From Glaciimonas immobilis (GTDB lineage: Bacteria > Pseudomonadota > Gammaproteobacteria > Burkholderiales > Burkholderiaceae_D), in NCBI RefSeq assembly GCF_011947285.1, contig NZ_JAAOZT010000001.1:434001-498000 (forward strand): a stretch of DNA of 64,000 bases. Direction: 5' to 3'. The notes beneath the pieces are model-generated. The model saw only the letters and a list, made by a program, of their open reading frames with translations. It searched no databases and was not told the origin of the DNA. The position numbers were made by a program, and so were the translations under genes. The stretch's first letter is position 1, and every line of letters begins with the position of its first letter. Shown here in pieces: positions 37,038 to 45,822 of this stretch.

Positions 37038-37219
37038 ATTGGGGTGATGAAATTGCCGTTGGGGTCGTACAACCAATAGCCGGGACCACGGCAACTCGAC
37101 AAATATCCTGCCGCCTGTTTTGCGGCAGTTCTTAGTGTTATAGAAAAAGTCTTTTTACCTATCGTATTCCGCAATGTCCCCAATGTTAGTCCAGCATCGC
37201 TGCTAAGTTGTTGATTCAT
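37022..37219 (-). CDS. Small hypothetical protein, 65 residues
   Basis: The start MNQQLSSDAG is chosen because AGAAGGAG lies about 10 bases upstream; a longer frame from 37351 adds 44 residues without a ribosome-binding site. The sequence is polar and basic, with KKTFSITLRTAAKQAAGYLSS and then CRGPGYWLYDPNGNF and a hydrophobic end ITPIVGLY. The last codons and the stop lie inside the 13-bp repeat array, so the C-terminus may vary between strains. No family is recognised. A small real gene is plausible, but chance cannot be excluded. Confidence 0.42.
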   Translation of the reverse strand: MNQQLSSDAGLTLGTLRNTIGKKTFSITLRTAAKQAAGYLSSCRGPGYWLYDPNGNFITPIVGLY

Positions 37220-37506
37220 TCCTGAAGGACTCCTTCTAATTTTGCGTTCCCCTATTTTCATGAAGAATAATGTTCGGAAACGAACATTATTATCCATTTT
37301 TATACCGATACGGTGGTATATTTCCATTGGGAAATTGTTTTCTGTGAGCATTGTCTCTCGAACTTGTCCTTCAGCTTAATTCATTAACAACTTCAGACGC
37401 GTAGCGCTATACAAGTGAGCGGGCGTTGCCGCGTGAATGGCATCGCGTTCTACTTCCACGGCCAGATAATGGCGCAAACGTTCACCGTATCGGAGACCAT
37501 AACCTA

Positions 37507-38859
37507 ATGTTAAATATTTTTCGCCCTGCGTTACATCAACCACGGTTATCAAAAGAAAAAATCGACCCTACTTATCGCCGCCTTCGCTGGCAGATTTTTA
37601 TCGGGATTTTTGTTGGTTACGCCGGATACTATTTAGTCCGCAAGAATTTCTCTCTGGCAATGCCAGCGTTGATCGAGCAAGGTTACTCCAGAGCTGAGCT
37701 TGGCCTGGCGATGTCAGGTGTAGCGATCGCGTATGGCCTGTCTAAATTTTTAATGGGTATGGTCTCGGACCGCTCGAATCCACGATTTTTCCTCCCGTTC
37801 GGCCTTCTCGTGTCGGCGGCTGTCATGTTCCTGATGGGCTTTAGCCATTGGGCTACTTCCAGCGTGACGATCATGTTCAGCCTGTTATTTATTAATGGTT
37901 GGGTGCAGGGTATGGGATGGCCGCCATCTGGCCGCACGATGGTACATTGGTGGTCGCAGAAAGAACGTGGCCGCGTCGTATCGGTATGGAACATCGCGCA
38001 TAACGTTGGCGGCGGGATGATCGGACCGCTATTTATTCTCGGTATGGGCATGTTTAACGACTGGCGCTCTGCATTCTATGTGCCCGCAGCGGTGGCGGTT
38101 GGTGTCGCTGTCTTTGCGTTTTTCATGATGCGCGATACGCCGCAATCATGCGGGCTTCCAGCGGTGGAAGAATACAAAAACGACTACCCTGAAGGTTATG
38201 ACAAGTCGCATGAGGAAGAACTGACGACCAAAGAAATTCTTCTGCGCTACGTCTTGAACAACAAGCTTTTATGGTACATCGCGTTCGCCAACGTATTTGT
38301 CTATTTGCTGCGCTATGGCGTACTGGATTGGGCACCTACTTATTTACGCGAGGTCAAGCATTTCAGCGTCGCGGATTCATCCTGGGCCTACTCCATGTAT
38401 GAATGGGCGGGCATCCCCGGCACATTATTGTGCGGCTGGATGTCAGACAAAATTTTTAGGGGTAATCGTGCGCTAACCGGCATCGTCTTCATGATGCTGG
38501 TCACTGTTGCAACGTTAGTGTATTGGCTTAATCCTGCGGGCAATCCCGTGATCGATCTGGTGGCGTTGTCCGCCATTGGCTTCTTGATTTATGGCCCCGT
38601 CATGTTAATTGGTCTGTACGCGCTAGAACTGGCCCCAAAAAAGGCGGCCGGAACGGCGGCGGGCTTTACTGGCTTGTTTGGCTATCTGGGCGGCTCCGTA
38701 GCAGCTAGCGCATTATTAGGCGCAACGGTAGATCATTGGGGCTGGAACGGCGGTTTCATTCTTTTGTTCGGCGCATGCGTCTTGTCAATCTTGTTTTTTG
38801 TGATGGCATGGTATGGGGCGCGGTCCCATAAAATTAATGTGATAAACATCCAAAATTAA
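37507..38859 (+). CDS. glpT: Glycerol-3-phosphate transporter-type MFS protein
   Basis: 450 residues from the ATG at 37507; the frame extends to 37426 but the longer N-terminus is unlike the family and GGAG precedes 37507. Twelve membrane helices with organophosphate-antiporter signatures: [68 protein letters not shown] and a second-half [24 protein letters not shown]. Length and sequence fit GlpT, which exchanges glycerol 3-phosphate for inorganic phosphate; UhpT-type hexose-phosphate antiport cannot be excluded. No glycerol-3-phosphate dehydrogenase or GlpQ gene is adjacent. Confidence 0.88.
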   Translation: MLNIFRPALHQPRLSKEKIDPTYRRLRWQIFIGIFVGYAGYYLVRKNFSLAMPALIEQGYSRAELGLAMSGVAIAYGLSKFLMGMVSDRSNPRFFLPFGLLVSAAVMFLMGFSHWATSSVTIMFSLLFINGWVQGMGWPPSGRTMVHWWSQKERGRVVSVWNIAHNVGGGMIGPLFILGMGMFNDWRSAFYVPAAVAVGVAVFAFFMMRDTPQSCGLPAVEEYKNDYPEGYDKSHEEELTTKEILLRYVLNNKLLWYIAFANVFVYLLRYGVLDWAPTYLREVKHFSVADSSWAYSMYEWAGIPGTLLCGWMSDKIFRGNRALTGIVFMMLVTVATLVYWLNPAGNPVIDLVALSAIGFLIYGPVMLIGLYALELAPKKAAGTAAGFTGLFGYLGGSVAASALLGATVDHWGWNGGFILLFGACVLSILFFVMAWYGARSHKINVINIQN

Positions 38860-38946
38860 TAATAGAGCGCACAGCGATCGTCGGTCATAGTGAAGTCAAA
38901 CGACAATCTAAATAGGCAAACGAACATGCGCTGAAGCCAATCAACT

Positions 38947-39471
38947 TCAGCGTATGTGGCGTTTCGCTTGACGTTTGCGCCAAATCCGCAGTACCAAATA
39001 AGCCACCACAAAGATATTTCCAGCCAGCACGGCAGCGTTCGTTATTGACGGATGTAAAGCAAGATGGCGAATTTCGATAGGGACATAAATTGCGCCCGAC
39101 ACCGCGCCGAGCCATGTCGCCCACGACCGGTTATTCCACAATCCGTAACTTTCCGTAAAGCGCAGCGAAACGTAGGCCAACCCAATCAGTGCCACATTGC
39201 GACGGCTTTGGTCACTTAACACGTCTGCGTAATGCAGAAATATCGAGGGATAATGCGCGACGGGGTCGAAACCAAAATGGCCCATCAACGCCAGTGCCAG
39301 ATGGCGAATATCGTGGTGCAGAAGACTGAGCAAGCCGAGAGTAGCCGCAACGGCAGCAATGCCTTTGACTCCCTCAAAAGTGGCTATCGCCCTCAGTGTC
39401 CGCAATTTCTTCGGAGAATCGGAGACGGTGCGTGCGTCAAATTGGGTTGTAGGGAGAATAGTGGGTTCCAA
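38947..39471 (-). CDS. DUF2127 membrane protein
   Basis: 174 residues with four hydrophobic helices. After an N-terminal Arg/Lys-rich part come RAIATFEGVKGIAAVAATLG, HHDIRHLALALMGHFGFDP and RFTESYGLWNNRSWATWLGAVSGAIYVPIEI, the features of DUF2127. Members are inner-membrane proteins of unknown function. It converges with glpT, with about 90 bases between the stops. Nothing indicates a specific role. Confidence 0.85.
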   Translation of the reverse strand: MEPTILPTTQFDARTVSDSPKKLRTLRAIATFEGVKGIAAVAATLGLLSLLHHDIRHLALALMGHFGFDPVAHYPSIFLHYADVLSDQSRRNVALIGLAYVSLRFTESYGLWNNRSWATWLGAVSGAIYVPIEIRHLALHPSITNAAVLAGNIFVVAYLVLRIWRKRQAKRHIR

Positions 39472-39932
39472 TTAGTGGCTTCATCCTGATTCAGGTTGTC
39501 GGCTGTAATAAGCATAATTATAGATATCATTATGTTGATGTCGAAATAATACCGTTATTTTATGCTTTCGATGAATCCATCGAATTTATCCTCCGGTCTT
39601 CGATTATCCAAAAGGAATATTGTTAACCGAGGAGTTACCTCTGCCTGTGCTTTCCTTCCCAAAAATGGTTGCCATTAATGGCCCGACTAACACTTAAATT
39701 TTTGCCCACCTGGTAGTCGCCGCCCAGTTCTCCTGTTGCAGCGCACAACTTTAAAAATGCCAAAATGGTGCTACTTCATTTTTTAAATTAAGTGTTTTGT
39801 CTTGCCTCATAGAACAATTTTGCATTATTTTTTGGTGTTCGCGCGGAATGCAAAAGTAGTATTGTAGTGTTACCCCAGCAGTCGCGCGGAGGAGAATAAT
39901 AAGGTTCCTCTACTACAATTATCAATCCTGCG
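39472..39932. other. AT-rich intergenic region before gloA
   Basis: About 460 bases between the divergent DUF2127 and gloA genes. A strong GGAGGAG at about 39887-39893 is 40 bases too far from the gloA ATG to serve it, and no small frame begins after it. A CGCGCGGA pair of direct repeats occurs near 39840 and 39883. No gene is supported. Confidence 0.45.
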
Positions 39933-40328
39933 ATGCCAAAAATTGTCCATACGATGATTCGGGTCCTTGAACCCGAGCGCTCCAAAAAGTTTTACCGCGA
40001 TGGTTTCGGATTCGAGGTATCGCATCAACTTGATTTTCCTGACTTTACGTTAATTTATTTACGCAACCCGGAGAACGATTTCGAACTCGAATTGACGCAC
40101 AATCACGACCGTAAGGAACCTTACACCCATGGCGACGGTTATGGGCATTATGCGTTTGTATCAGAAGAGTTGGGGGCGTTCCATGAAAAATTGGTAACGT
40201 TAGGTTATGCACCAGCGGCGATTAAAGAATTCAAGCAAGATGATGCGTTACTCGCCCGGTTTTTTTTCGTCGTTGATCCAGACGGATACAAAATCGAGGT
40301 GTTAGAAAAGTGGGGCCACTATCGTTAG
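39933..40328 (+). CDS. gloA: Lactoylglutathione lyase (glyoxalase I)
   Basis: 131 residues in two vicinal-oxygen-chelate repeats. Metal ligands are seen as His6 in KIVHTMIRV, glutamate in FELELTHN, His in GYGHYAFVSEE and Glu in GYKIEVLEK. The RSKKFYRDGFGFEV and FFFVVDPDGYKIEVLE segments are typical of the nickel-type bacterial GloA. It converts the methylglyoxal-glutathione adduct to S-lactoylglutathione in the cytoplasm. It is about 60 bases before the Tat-signal gene of the dehydrogenase operon but probably an independent unit. Confidence 0.93.
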   Translation: MPKIVHTMIRVLEPERSKKFYRDGFGFEVSHQLDFPDFTLIYLRNPENDFELELTHNHDRKEPYTHGDGYGHYAFVSEELGAFHEKLVTLGYAPAAIKEFKQDDALLARFFFVVDPDGYKIEVLEKWGHYR

Positions 40329-40389
40329 AGTGTTAGATTGCCAAATATTGCTCTTACAGTAGGCACATATAAAATTACAGGAGACAAAC

Positions 40390-40926
40390 ATGCACATACC
40401 TGATCAGCCGAAACGTCGCAAATTTCTTAAAATCGCCTCTGCAGGATCTATCGCTAGCGCCGCTGGCGGCTTTCCGAGTTTGTTCGTATCCAATCAAGCA
40501 GCTGCACAAGAATTGCTTGGAGGCGAGACTTTCTCTACTCTGACAAAAATCGCGCGCGATATCTTTCCGCACGACGATTTCAATGACGAGTTGTACGCTA
40601 AGGCGGTAGCTATTTATGGCGACCAGATAAAAGAGAACCCTGATTTGGGCAAGTTGCTAATAAACGGCGTGGCCTCTGCAAACGCAGCCGGGATGAAACA
40701 GTTCGGCAAACCGTACGCGCAAATACCGGATGAAAAATCCCGTTTGGTGATCCTGACCGCGATGACGTCTACCCCTTTTTTTGCCAAGGTCCGTGGTGAC
40801 CTTGTGGTCAGCCTGTATAACCAGCCGGTAGTGTGGGGCAAGTTGGGCTATCAAGGCCCTTCTGCGGAATTCGGCGGTTATATCAGTCGGGGCTTCAACG
40901 ATCAGAACTGGATGAATTTAGTTTAG
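40390..40926 (+). CDS. Gluconate 2-dehydrogenase subunit 3-like Tat-exported small subunit
   Basis: 178 residues with a twin-arginine signal, KRRKFLKIASAGSIASAAGG (RRKFLK matching RRxFLK) and cleavage near SNQAAAQ. The mature part has FSTLTKIARDIFPHDDF and YGDQIKENPDLGKLLINGV and ends in FGGYISRGFNDQNWMNLV, fitting the subunit-3 family. Such proteins serve as Tat carriers for a flavoprotein lacking its own signal and stabilise the complex. The GMC dehydrogenase follows at about 50 bases and has no signal peptide, so the two are probably exported together. Confidence 0.88.
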   Translation: MHIPDQPKRRKFLKIASAGSIASAAGGFPSLFVSNQAAAQELLGGETFSTLTKIARDIFPHDDFNDELYAKAVAIYGDQIKENPDLGKLLINGVASANAAGMKQFGKPYAQIPDEKSRLVILTAMTSTPFFAKVRGDLVVSLYNQPVVWGKLGYQGPSAEFGGYISRGFNDQNWMNLV

Positions 40927-40979
40927 AAAAAGTCGAACATAAATTTCTGCACTCTTAAAAAAATAACGAGGAGATGGTT

Positions 40980-42548
40980 GTGGCCGCAAAATTTAATCTG
41001 AATGAAGAAGTAGTCGTCATAGTCGGTTCCGGTGCAGGCGGCGGTACGCTTGGTAACGAGCTGGCCCAAAAAGGTATCAATGTCGTTATTCTGGAAGCGG
41101 GCAAACGCCATGAAATCAGCGACTTTGAAAACGATGAATGGCCAATGTTTGACAAAATTTCATGGCTTGACAAGCGCACTACATCCGGCACCTGGCGCAT
41201 CGCTAAGGATTTTCCCAATTTGCCAACCTGGATAGTCAAGGCAGTGGGCGGTTCTACTGTGCATTGGGCCGGTGCGTCGTTACGCTTTCAGGAGCACGAA
41301 TTCAAGACGCGAACAGTTTACGGCGCGATTAAAGACGCTAATCTGCTCGACTGGCCGATCACGCTGGCAGACCTCACGCCTTACTATGAGCGCGCCGAAT
41401 TCAAAATGGGTGTTACCGGCACTAACGATATTCCACGTTTGCCAGGTAATAACAATTACAAGGTGCTGGCGGCAGGTGCCAAGAAGATGGGATACAAGGA
41501 TTTCCATAGCGGTAATATGGCGATCAACTCTCAACCGCGCGATGGGCGCGGTTCGTGCCAGCAAATTGGATTTTGCTTTCAGGGTTGCAAGTCGGGCGCT
41601 AAATGGTCGACGCTGTATACCGAGATTCCTAAAGGCGAACGTACCGGGCACCTTGAGGTTCGCTCCGATGCGCAGGTGCTGAAAATTGAACATAATGCAG
41701 CCGGTCTGGTGACTGGCGTGTTGTATAGCGACGCCAAAGGTAACCGCAGCTTTCAAAAGGCGCGCATCGTGTGTGTAGCCGGTAATTCGATCGAATCGCC
41801 GCGTTTATTGCTTAATTCCGCGTCGGCTATGTTTCCTGACGGCATGGCAAATTCTTCGCATCAGGTCGGAAAAAATTACATGCGCCATATGACCGGTTCC
41901 GTGTACGGGGTCTTTGATAAGCCAGTGCATATGTTCCGCGGTACCACCATGGCAGGAATTGTGCGGGATGAGTCACGGCACGATACCAAGCGTGGTTTTG
42001 CCGGTGGTTACGAGATGGAAACCGTGTCATTAGGCGTGCCATTTTTGGCTGCGTTTATGGACCCGGGCGCATGGGGTCGTGACTTTTCCTCTGCAATGTC
42101 TGCGTACGACAATATGGCTGGCATGTGGGTTATAGGAGAAGATTTAGCGCAAGAGTCGAACGGCGTCACTTTACACGCGACTGAGAAGGATCAGTTCGGC
42201 TTGCCGATCCCGAACGTTCAGTTTAGCGACCATGCGAACGATCTGGCAATGCGCAAACATGCCTTTCAGCAAGGTGCTGCGTTGTACACATCGATTGGTG
42301 CCTCACGCACCATCTTGACGCCACCGTATCCGTCTACGCATAACTTGGGTACCAACCGGATGAGCGCCAAGGCCAAGGATGGCGTTGTCAATAAATGGGG
42401 GCAGTCACACGACATCAAGAATCTTTTCGTTTCTGATGGCAGTCAGTTCACCAGTGGGGCGTCGGAGAATCCGACTTTAACTATTGTTGCGCTGGCAATT
42501 CGTCAGGCTGAATTTATTTCCCAATCGATGGCTAGAAAGGAACTGTGA
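40980..42548 (+). CDS. FAD-dependent GMC dehydrogenase with 3Fe-4S motif (FAD-GDH-like)
   Basis: About 522 residues. The GTG at 40980 is preferred because GAGGAG lies six bases before it; the ATG at 40974 abuts that site directly. An FAD-binding VVIVGSGAGGGTLGNELA opens the protein, KAVGGSTVHWAGASLRF follows, and THNLGTNRM and FTSGASENPTLTI close the active site. Cysteines 193, 199 and 203 (C-x5-C-x3-C, SCQQIGFCFQGCKSG) match the spacing of the iron-sulfur ligands in bacterial FAD-glucose dehydrogenase. The enzyme oxidises a sugar or polyol in the periplasm and passes electrons on to the adjacent cytochrome. Substrate unknown. Confidence 0.9.
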   Translation: MAAKFNLNEEVVVIVGSGAGGGTLGNELAQKGINVVILEAGKRHEISDFENDEWPMFDKISWLDKRTTSGTWRIAKDFPNLPTWIVKAVGGSTVHWAGASLRFQEHEFKTRTVYGAIKDANLLDWPITLADLTPYYERAEFKMGVTGTNDIPRLPGNNNYKVLAAGAKKMGYKDFHSGNMAINSQPRDGRGSCQQIGFCFQGCKSGAKWSTLYTEIPKGERTGHLEVRSDAQVLKIEHNAAGLVTGVLYSDAKGNRSFQKARIVCVAGNSIESPRLLLNSASAMFPDGMANSSHQVGKNYMRHMTGSVYGVFDKPVHMFRGTTMAGIVRDESRHDTKRGFAGGYEMETVSLGVPFLAAFMDPGAWGRDFSSAMSAYDNMAGMWVIGEDLAQESNGVTLHATEKDQFGLPIPNVQFSDHANDLAMRKHAFQQGAALYTSIGASRTILTPPYPSTHNLGTNRMSAKAKDGVVNKWGQSHDIKNLFVSDGSQFTSGASENPTLTIVALAIRQAEFISQSMARKEL

Positions 42549-42934
42549 TGACGTGTCGCGCAAGCAACCACCTTTTACTTGTCGCGACACTGACCATTTT
42601 CTTGTGCGGTCAGCCAGTGGCCGCGGAGCCTTTGTCGGGCGAGAAACTATTTAAGTCGCAATGTGCCGCTTGCCACTCTGCGGCAGAGGGTAGCGCAAAT
42701 CGTCAGGGTCCAAATCTCTGGGGTGTGTTTGGCCGGGGTGCAGGACTGGTGCCGGGGATGGCCTACTCCGCAGCGTTTAGAAAGCAACTTGATGGCAAAG
42801 TATGGACTGAAGCAATGCTGAATAGTTGGCTGGAAGATCCGCAGAACGTAGTGCCAGATACCCTGATGATGTATCGGCAGGATGATGCAGAAAAGAGACT
42901 CGCCATAATTGCTTACCTTAAAACCTTACATTAG
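42548..42934 (+). CDS. Monohaem cytochrome c, partner of the GMC dehydrogenase
   Basis: 128 residues from the ATG at 42548, six bases after AAAGGAA; a GTG codon at 42545 would overlap the stop of the dehydrogenase. A signal peptide (LLLVATLTIFLCGQPVAAEP) precedes the haem motif CAACH (39-43). The methionine ligand is likely in PGMAYS or PDTLMMY. It resembles small class I cytochromes named cytochrome c family or c-550. Directly following the dehydrogenase, it is the obvious periplasmic electron acceptor. In known glucose dehydrogenases this subunit has three haems; here it has one. Confidence 0.9.
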   Translation: MTCRASNHLLLVATLTIFLCGQPVAAEPLSGEKLFKSQCAACHSAAEGSANRQGPNLWGVFGRGAGLVPGMAYSAAFRKQLDGKVWTEAMLNSWLEDPQNVVPDTLMMYRQDDAEKRLAIIAYLKTLH

Positions 42935-43032
42935 GATTAAAGTATCACTGCGTTTAAATATTGCACGATCGGCACCGCAGCGGCGCAATACCATACAACG
43001 ACAGTACGACAATAATTAGAAGGAGACCAAGC

Positions 43033-43455
43033 ATGTGCGAAATCTATCTGAAGGCGGATCCGATTCAGTATGAATTACGGACCCGGTCAATCCGGATTCA
43101 TGGCGTTGTCACGAGTGTCAGGCTTGAAAATCTTTGTTGGGATATTTTGGCCCGCATTGCACGTAAAGATGATATGACCACCAATCAACTGATCAGTCAG
43201 TTGTACGGCGAGGTCATCCAGCAGCAAGGGAAAATCGGCAACTTTTGCGCTTTTCTTAGGGTGAGTTGCATGCGCTATCTTTCGAGCGTTGCTTTGCAAC
43301 AGGACAAAGAGTCATTGTTACTAGGCAGACGTGATGCGCATAGTGGTACGTTGACCGATCAACCTAAAGCCCGGCGCAAGGCGGGTCAAGCGGACGCGGT
43401 CGTTCTGCAAATGGTACCAAAACGGGCCAGTGCCGACGGAGCGCATAACCTTTGA
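43033..43455 (+). CDS. Ribbon-helix-helix domain protein
   Basis: 140 residues from the ATG at 43033, seven bases after AGGAG. It opens with MCEIYLKADPIQYELRTRSIRIHGVVTSVRLENLCWDIL and continues with DDMTTNQLISQLYGEVI, the RHH_4 pattern seen in short bacterial DNA-binding proteins that also carry NFxxFLRVxCxRYL. The C-terminal 40 residues are basic and of no known fold. It sits between two oxidation modules, so it might regulate either, but nothing shows this. Confidence 0.8.
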   Translation: MCEIYLKADPIQYELRTRSIRIHGVVTSVRLENLCWDILARIARKDDMTTNQLISQLYGEVIQQQGKIGNFCAFLRVSCMRYLSSVALQQDKESLLLGRRDAHSGTLTDQPKARRKAGQADAVVLQMVPKRASADGAHNL

Positions 43456-43661
43456 GACGCGTACATAACAATGGTTCAACGGTTGGCAGCATCGGTTAGC
43501 AGCATTGATGATGTATTCTTGGTTGTCGCCAATAGCAATGAAAGCGGTCGCTTTTCTACTCAAAATACGTCATCGTTATGATCGATGTAAGGTCGATTTT
43601 TTTGACTGGCAGGCATTTTTATAAATAAAAAAATAAAGTACTTGGCGTTGGGTAAGAATTA

Positions 43662-43691
43662 TTGCATCATAAGCAACTATAATTTTATAAT
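43662..43691 (+). promoter_or_regulatory. Possible sigma-70 promoter of the PQQ dehydrogenase gene
   Basis: TTGCAT and TATAAT are separated by 18 bases in an AT-rich tract, with the ATG at 43713 about 20 bases further. A very short leader would result. Confidence 0.5.
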
Positions 43692-43712
43692 AAATAGAGA
43701 GACTGAGACATT

Positions 43713-44984
43713 ATGATACTGAAAAATCGGACAGCGGTAACCTTGATGACGTTGGCTGTAGCTTCTGCAACTTATTCGTTGGGCGCCGCAGCGGCAGACG
43801 ACGCAGTAACCCGTCTGGAAAATGCACAAACTACAGGTGCTTCCTTAAAACTGGAGTCGATAGCGCAGACAGGCTCCAAGGCCGACGCGATAAGAGCCAA
43901 TTTAAAAAGTGTCAAACTACCGCCGGGCTTTAAGATCGCGCTGTACGCGATCGTCCCTGATGCACGCCACATGGCCGTCGGCCCTTCTACCGGTGTTGTG
44001 TTTGTCGGTACGCGCAAGACACGTGTTTGGGCCGTCACCGATCGTACCAAAACACGGGTCGCTGATGAAGTGACTATCTTCGCGCCTTCAGTCAATCAAA
44101 AAGTGCCAAATGGCGTTTGTTTTTCACCAGACGGCATTTTGTACGTGGTCGAGCAAAACCGGGTGATGAGCTATCCGGCCGCCGAGTTTTTCTATGAAGG
44201 CCCAGATGTCGCTGCGGGTCAGGTTGTCCCGCAGGGTCAGTTGATTCCCGTAGAAGAAGAAAGTTACAACCACGGCGCCCGTACTTGCCGTATTGGACCC
44301 GATAATAAACTCTACATTACGCTGGGGAATCCGTTTAACGTTCCGCCCAAGGAAAAGGTTGCGCTATACGACAAGAGCGGCATGATGGGTATTATTCGCA
44401 TGGATCGGGATGGTAAAAACCGTGAAGTGTATGCACGCGGTGTGCGCAATTCAGTTGGAATGGATTTCAGTCCGAAGGATAAGACACTCTGGTTTACCGA
44501 TAACCAGGTGGATGGCATGGGTGATGATATCCCACCGGGTGAACTCAATCGTGCGACCAAGATTGGCCAAAACTTCGGCTTCCCATGGTACGGCGGTGGT
44601 AACGTTCGCACTGCTGAATATAAAACCGACACAGTGCCTAAAGATGTCGTGTTTCCACAGGTCGAAATGGCCGCGCATGCTGCCGATCTCGGTATGAGCT
44701 TTTATTCCGGCAAGATGTTTCCAGCAAAATATCAAGGCGGTATTTTTAGTGCGCAACATGGTTCATGGAACCGCACTACGCCGGTTGGCGCGCGCGTGAT
44801 GTTTACAGCGGTAAAAGCGGATGGCAATGCCGGTAAGTCCGAGGTCTTCGCTGATGGATGGTTGACATCAAATCACGAGTATTTGGGTCGCCCGGTTGAT
44901 ATTGCTACGTTACCAGATGGCTCGTTGCTGGTGTCGGATGATTACGCCGGGGCTATTTACCGCGTGTCCTATGCGGCGCAATAA
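43713..44984 (+). CDS. PQQ-dependent sorbosone/sugar dehydrogenase-like protein
   Basis: 423 residues with a signal peptide (TLMTLAVASATYSLGAAAADD). The mature domain is a six-bladed propeller of the GSDH type: KLPPGFKIALYAIVPDARHMAVGP, VPNGVCFSPDGILYVVEQNRVM, TCRIGPDNKLYITLGNPFNVPP, RGVRNSVGMDFSPKDKTLWFTDNQVDGMGDD and AQHGSWNRTTPVGARV. Members oxidise aldoses or sorbosone in the periplasm with pyrroloquinoline quinone. The gene for the cytochrome that follows overlaps its end by 14 bases. The PQQ synthesis genes are not in this window. Confidence 0.88.
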   Translation: MILKNRTAVTLMTLAVASATYSLGAAAADDAVTRLENAQTTGASLKLESIAQTGSKADAIRANLKSVKLPPGFKIALYAIVPDARHMAVGPSTGVVFVGTRKTRVWAVTDRTKTRVADEVTIFAPSVNQKVPNGVCFSPDGILYVVEQNRVMSYPAAEFFYEGPDVAAGQVVPQGQLIPVEEESYNHGARTCRIGPDNKLYITLGNPFNVPPKEKVALYDKSGMMGIIRMDRDGKNREVYARGVRNSVGMDFSPKDKTLWFTDNQVDGMGDDIPPGELNRATKIGQNFGFPWYGGGNVRTAEYKTDTVPKDVVFPQVEMAAHAADLGMSFYSGKMFPAKYQGGIFSAQHGSWNRTTPVGARVMFTAVKADGNAGKSEVFADGWLTSNHEYLGRPVDIATLPDGSLLVSDDYAGAIYRVSYAAQ

Positions 44985-45303
44985 GTTACTGTTAGCGACG
45001 AGCGTTGCGTTGCTAGGATTCTTTGCCAGCACAGCGGTGCTGGCAGCAGATATCCGTGCCGTCCCGGCGAAAGCCGGGCAATGTTTCGCCTGTCATGGCA
45101 GCGACGGTTTGTCCAAAGCACCGGACGCGCCCAACCTTGCGGGTCAAAATGAGATGTATCTCGTGTCAGCGCTCAAGGCTTATCGATCCGGCGCAAGGGT
45201 GCACGAAGTGATGTCGTTGATGGCTAAGAATCTGTCGGATGCAGAAATTGATCAATTGGCGGCTTATTTCAGCGGCATTGCGATCACTGTCAAAACCCCG
45301 TGA
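44971..45303 (+). CDS. c-type cytochrome, partner of the sorbosone dehydrogenase
   Basis: 110 residues from the ATG at 44971, within the last codons of the preceding gene (14-base overlap). A signal peptide (KLLLATSVALLGFFASTAVLAAD) leads to the haem motif CFACH (38-42) and then SDGLSKAPDAPNLAGQNEMYLVSALKAYRSGAR, the pattern of class I cytochromes c4/c553. Methionine in MSLMAKNLSD is the probable sixth ligand. The overlap indicates translational coupling and makes it the electron acceptor of the dehydrogenase. Confidence 0.9.
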   Translation: MRRNKLLLATSVALLGFFASTAVLAADIRAVPAKAGQCFACHGSDGLSKAPDAPNLAGQNEMYLVSALKAYRSGARVHEVMSLMAKNLSDAEIDQLAAYFSGIAITVKTP

Positions 45304-45346
45304 GGTCACGCTCAATACGTAACGGAAAGTGTGTGTGTATCGGCGC

Positions 45347-45721
45347 ATGAATCAGTTCTATCTTAACAAGGCAGCGGCACGCCAATTGGGGCGTTGCTGC
45401 CTTTTAGTATTATTTATGTGTACGTTCACCGGTGCCACCGCTGCTGATATCAAGGATGTGGCTTGTAGGCAAACCGGCGCGCAAGCGCATGCAATTGCCG
45501 CGGAGCGGGATCAGGGAAAATCGTTGGAAGAGGCGATTGCCATTGTGCGCAAGGCGGGCGCGAAGGTGAACGCGAACGCGAACGTTGCCGCGCACGTAGG
45601 CGATGCCTCAGACGAAAAGCCGATCAGAGAAATGGCTGTTTTATTATTTCGTCAGTTCCGCCAGATGTCGCCCGATGATGCGGCATTTGAATTCTATATG
45701 GATTGTTTGGATAACGTTTAA
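45347..45721 (+). CDS. Small periplasmic hypothetical protein
   Basis: 124 residues starting at the ATG at 45347. The signal peptide has LGRCCLLVLFMCTFTGATAAD with cleavage near ATA. The mature part contains two separated cysteines (VACRQTGAQ near residue 40 and MDCLDN at the end) that may pair, and is otherwise alpha-helical and charged. It follows the cytochrome by about 40 bases and precedes a strong terminator, so it is the last gene of the PQQ dehydrogenase operon and may serve that module. No family recognised. Confidence 0.65.
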   Translation: MNQFYLNKAAARQLGRCCLLVLFMCTFTGATAADIKDVACRQTGAQAHAIAAERDQGKSLEEAIAIVRKAGAKVNANANVAAHVGDASDEKPIREMAVLLFRQFRQMSPDDAAFEFYMDCLDNV

Positions 45722-45778
45722 CCGTTAGCCTTACAGTTTTTCCGTAGTGAGTATAGTGTAGATTGTATTGAGTAGTTG

Positions 45779-45808
45779 AATGGCGGTCGTCTAGCGACCG
45801 CCATTTTT
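45779..45808 (+). terminator. Intrinsic terminator after the PQQ dehydrogenase operon
   Basis: AATGGCGGTCG pairs perfectly with CGACCGCCATT around TCTAG and is followed by T residues. It separates this rightward operon from the convergent amidohydrolase gene. Confidence 0.92.
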
Positions 45809-45822
45809 ACGCCTGTATCAAC

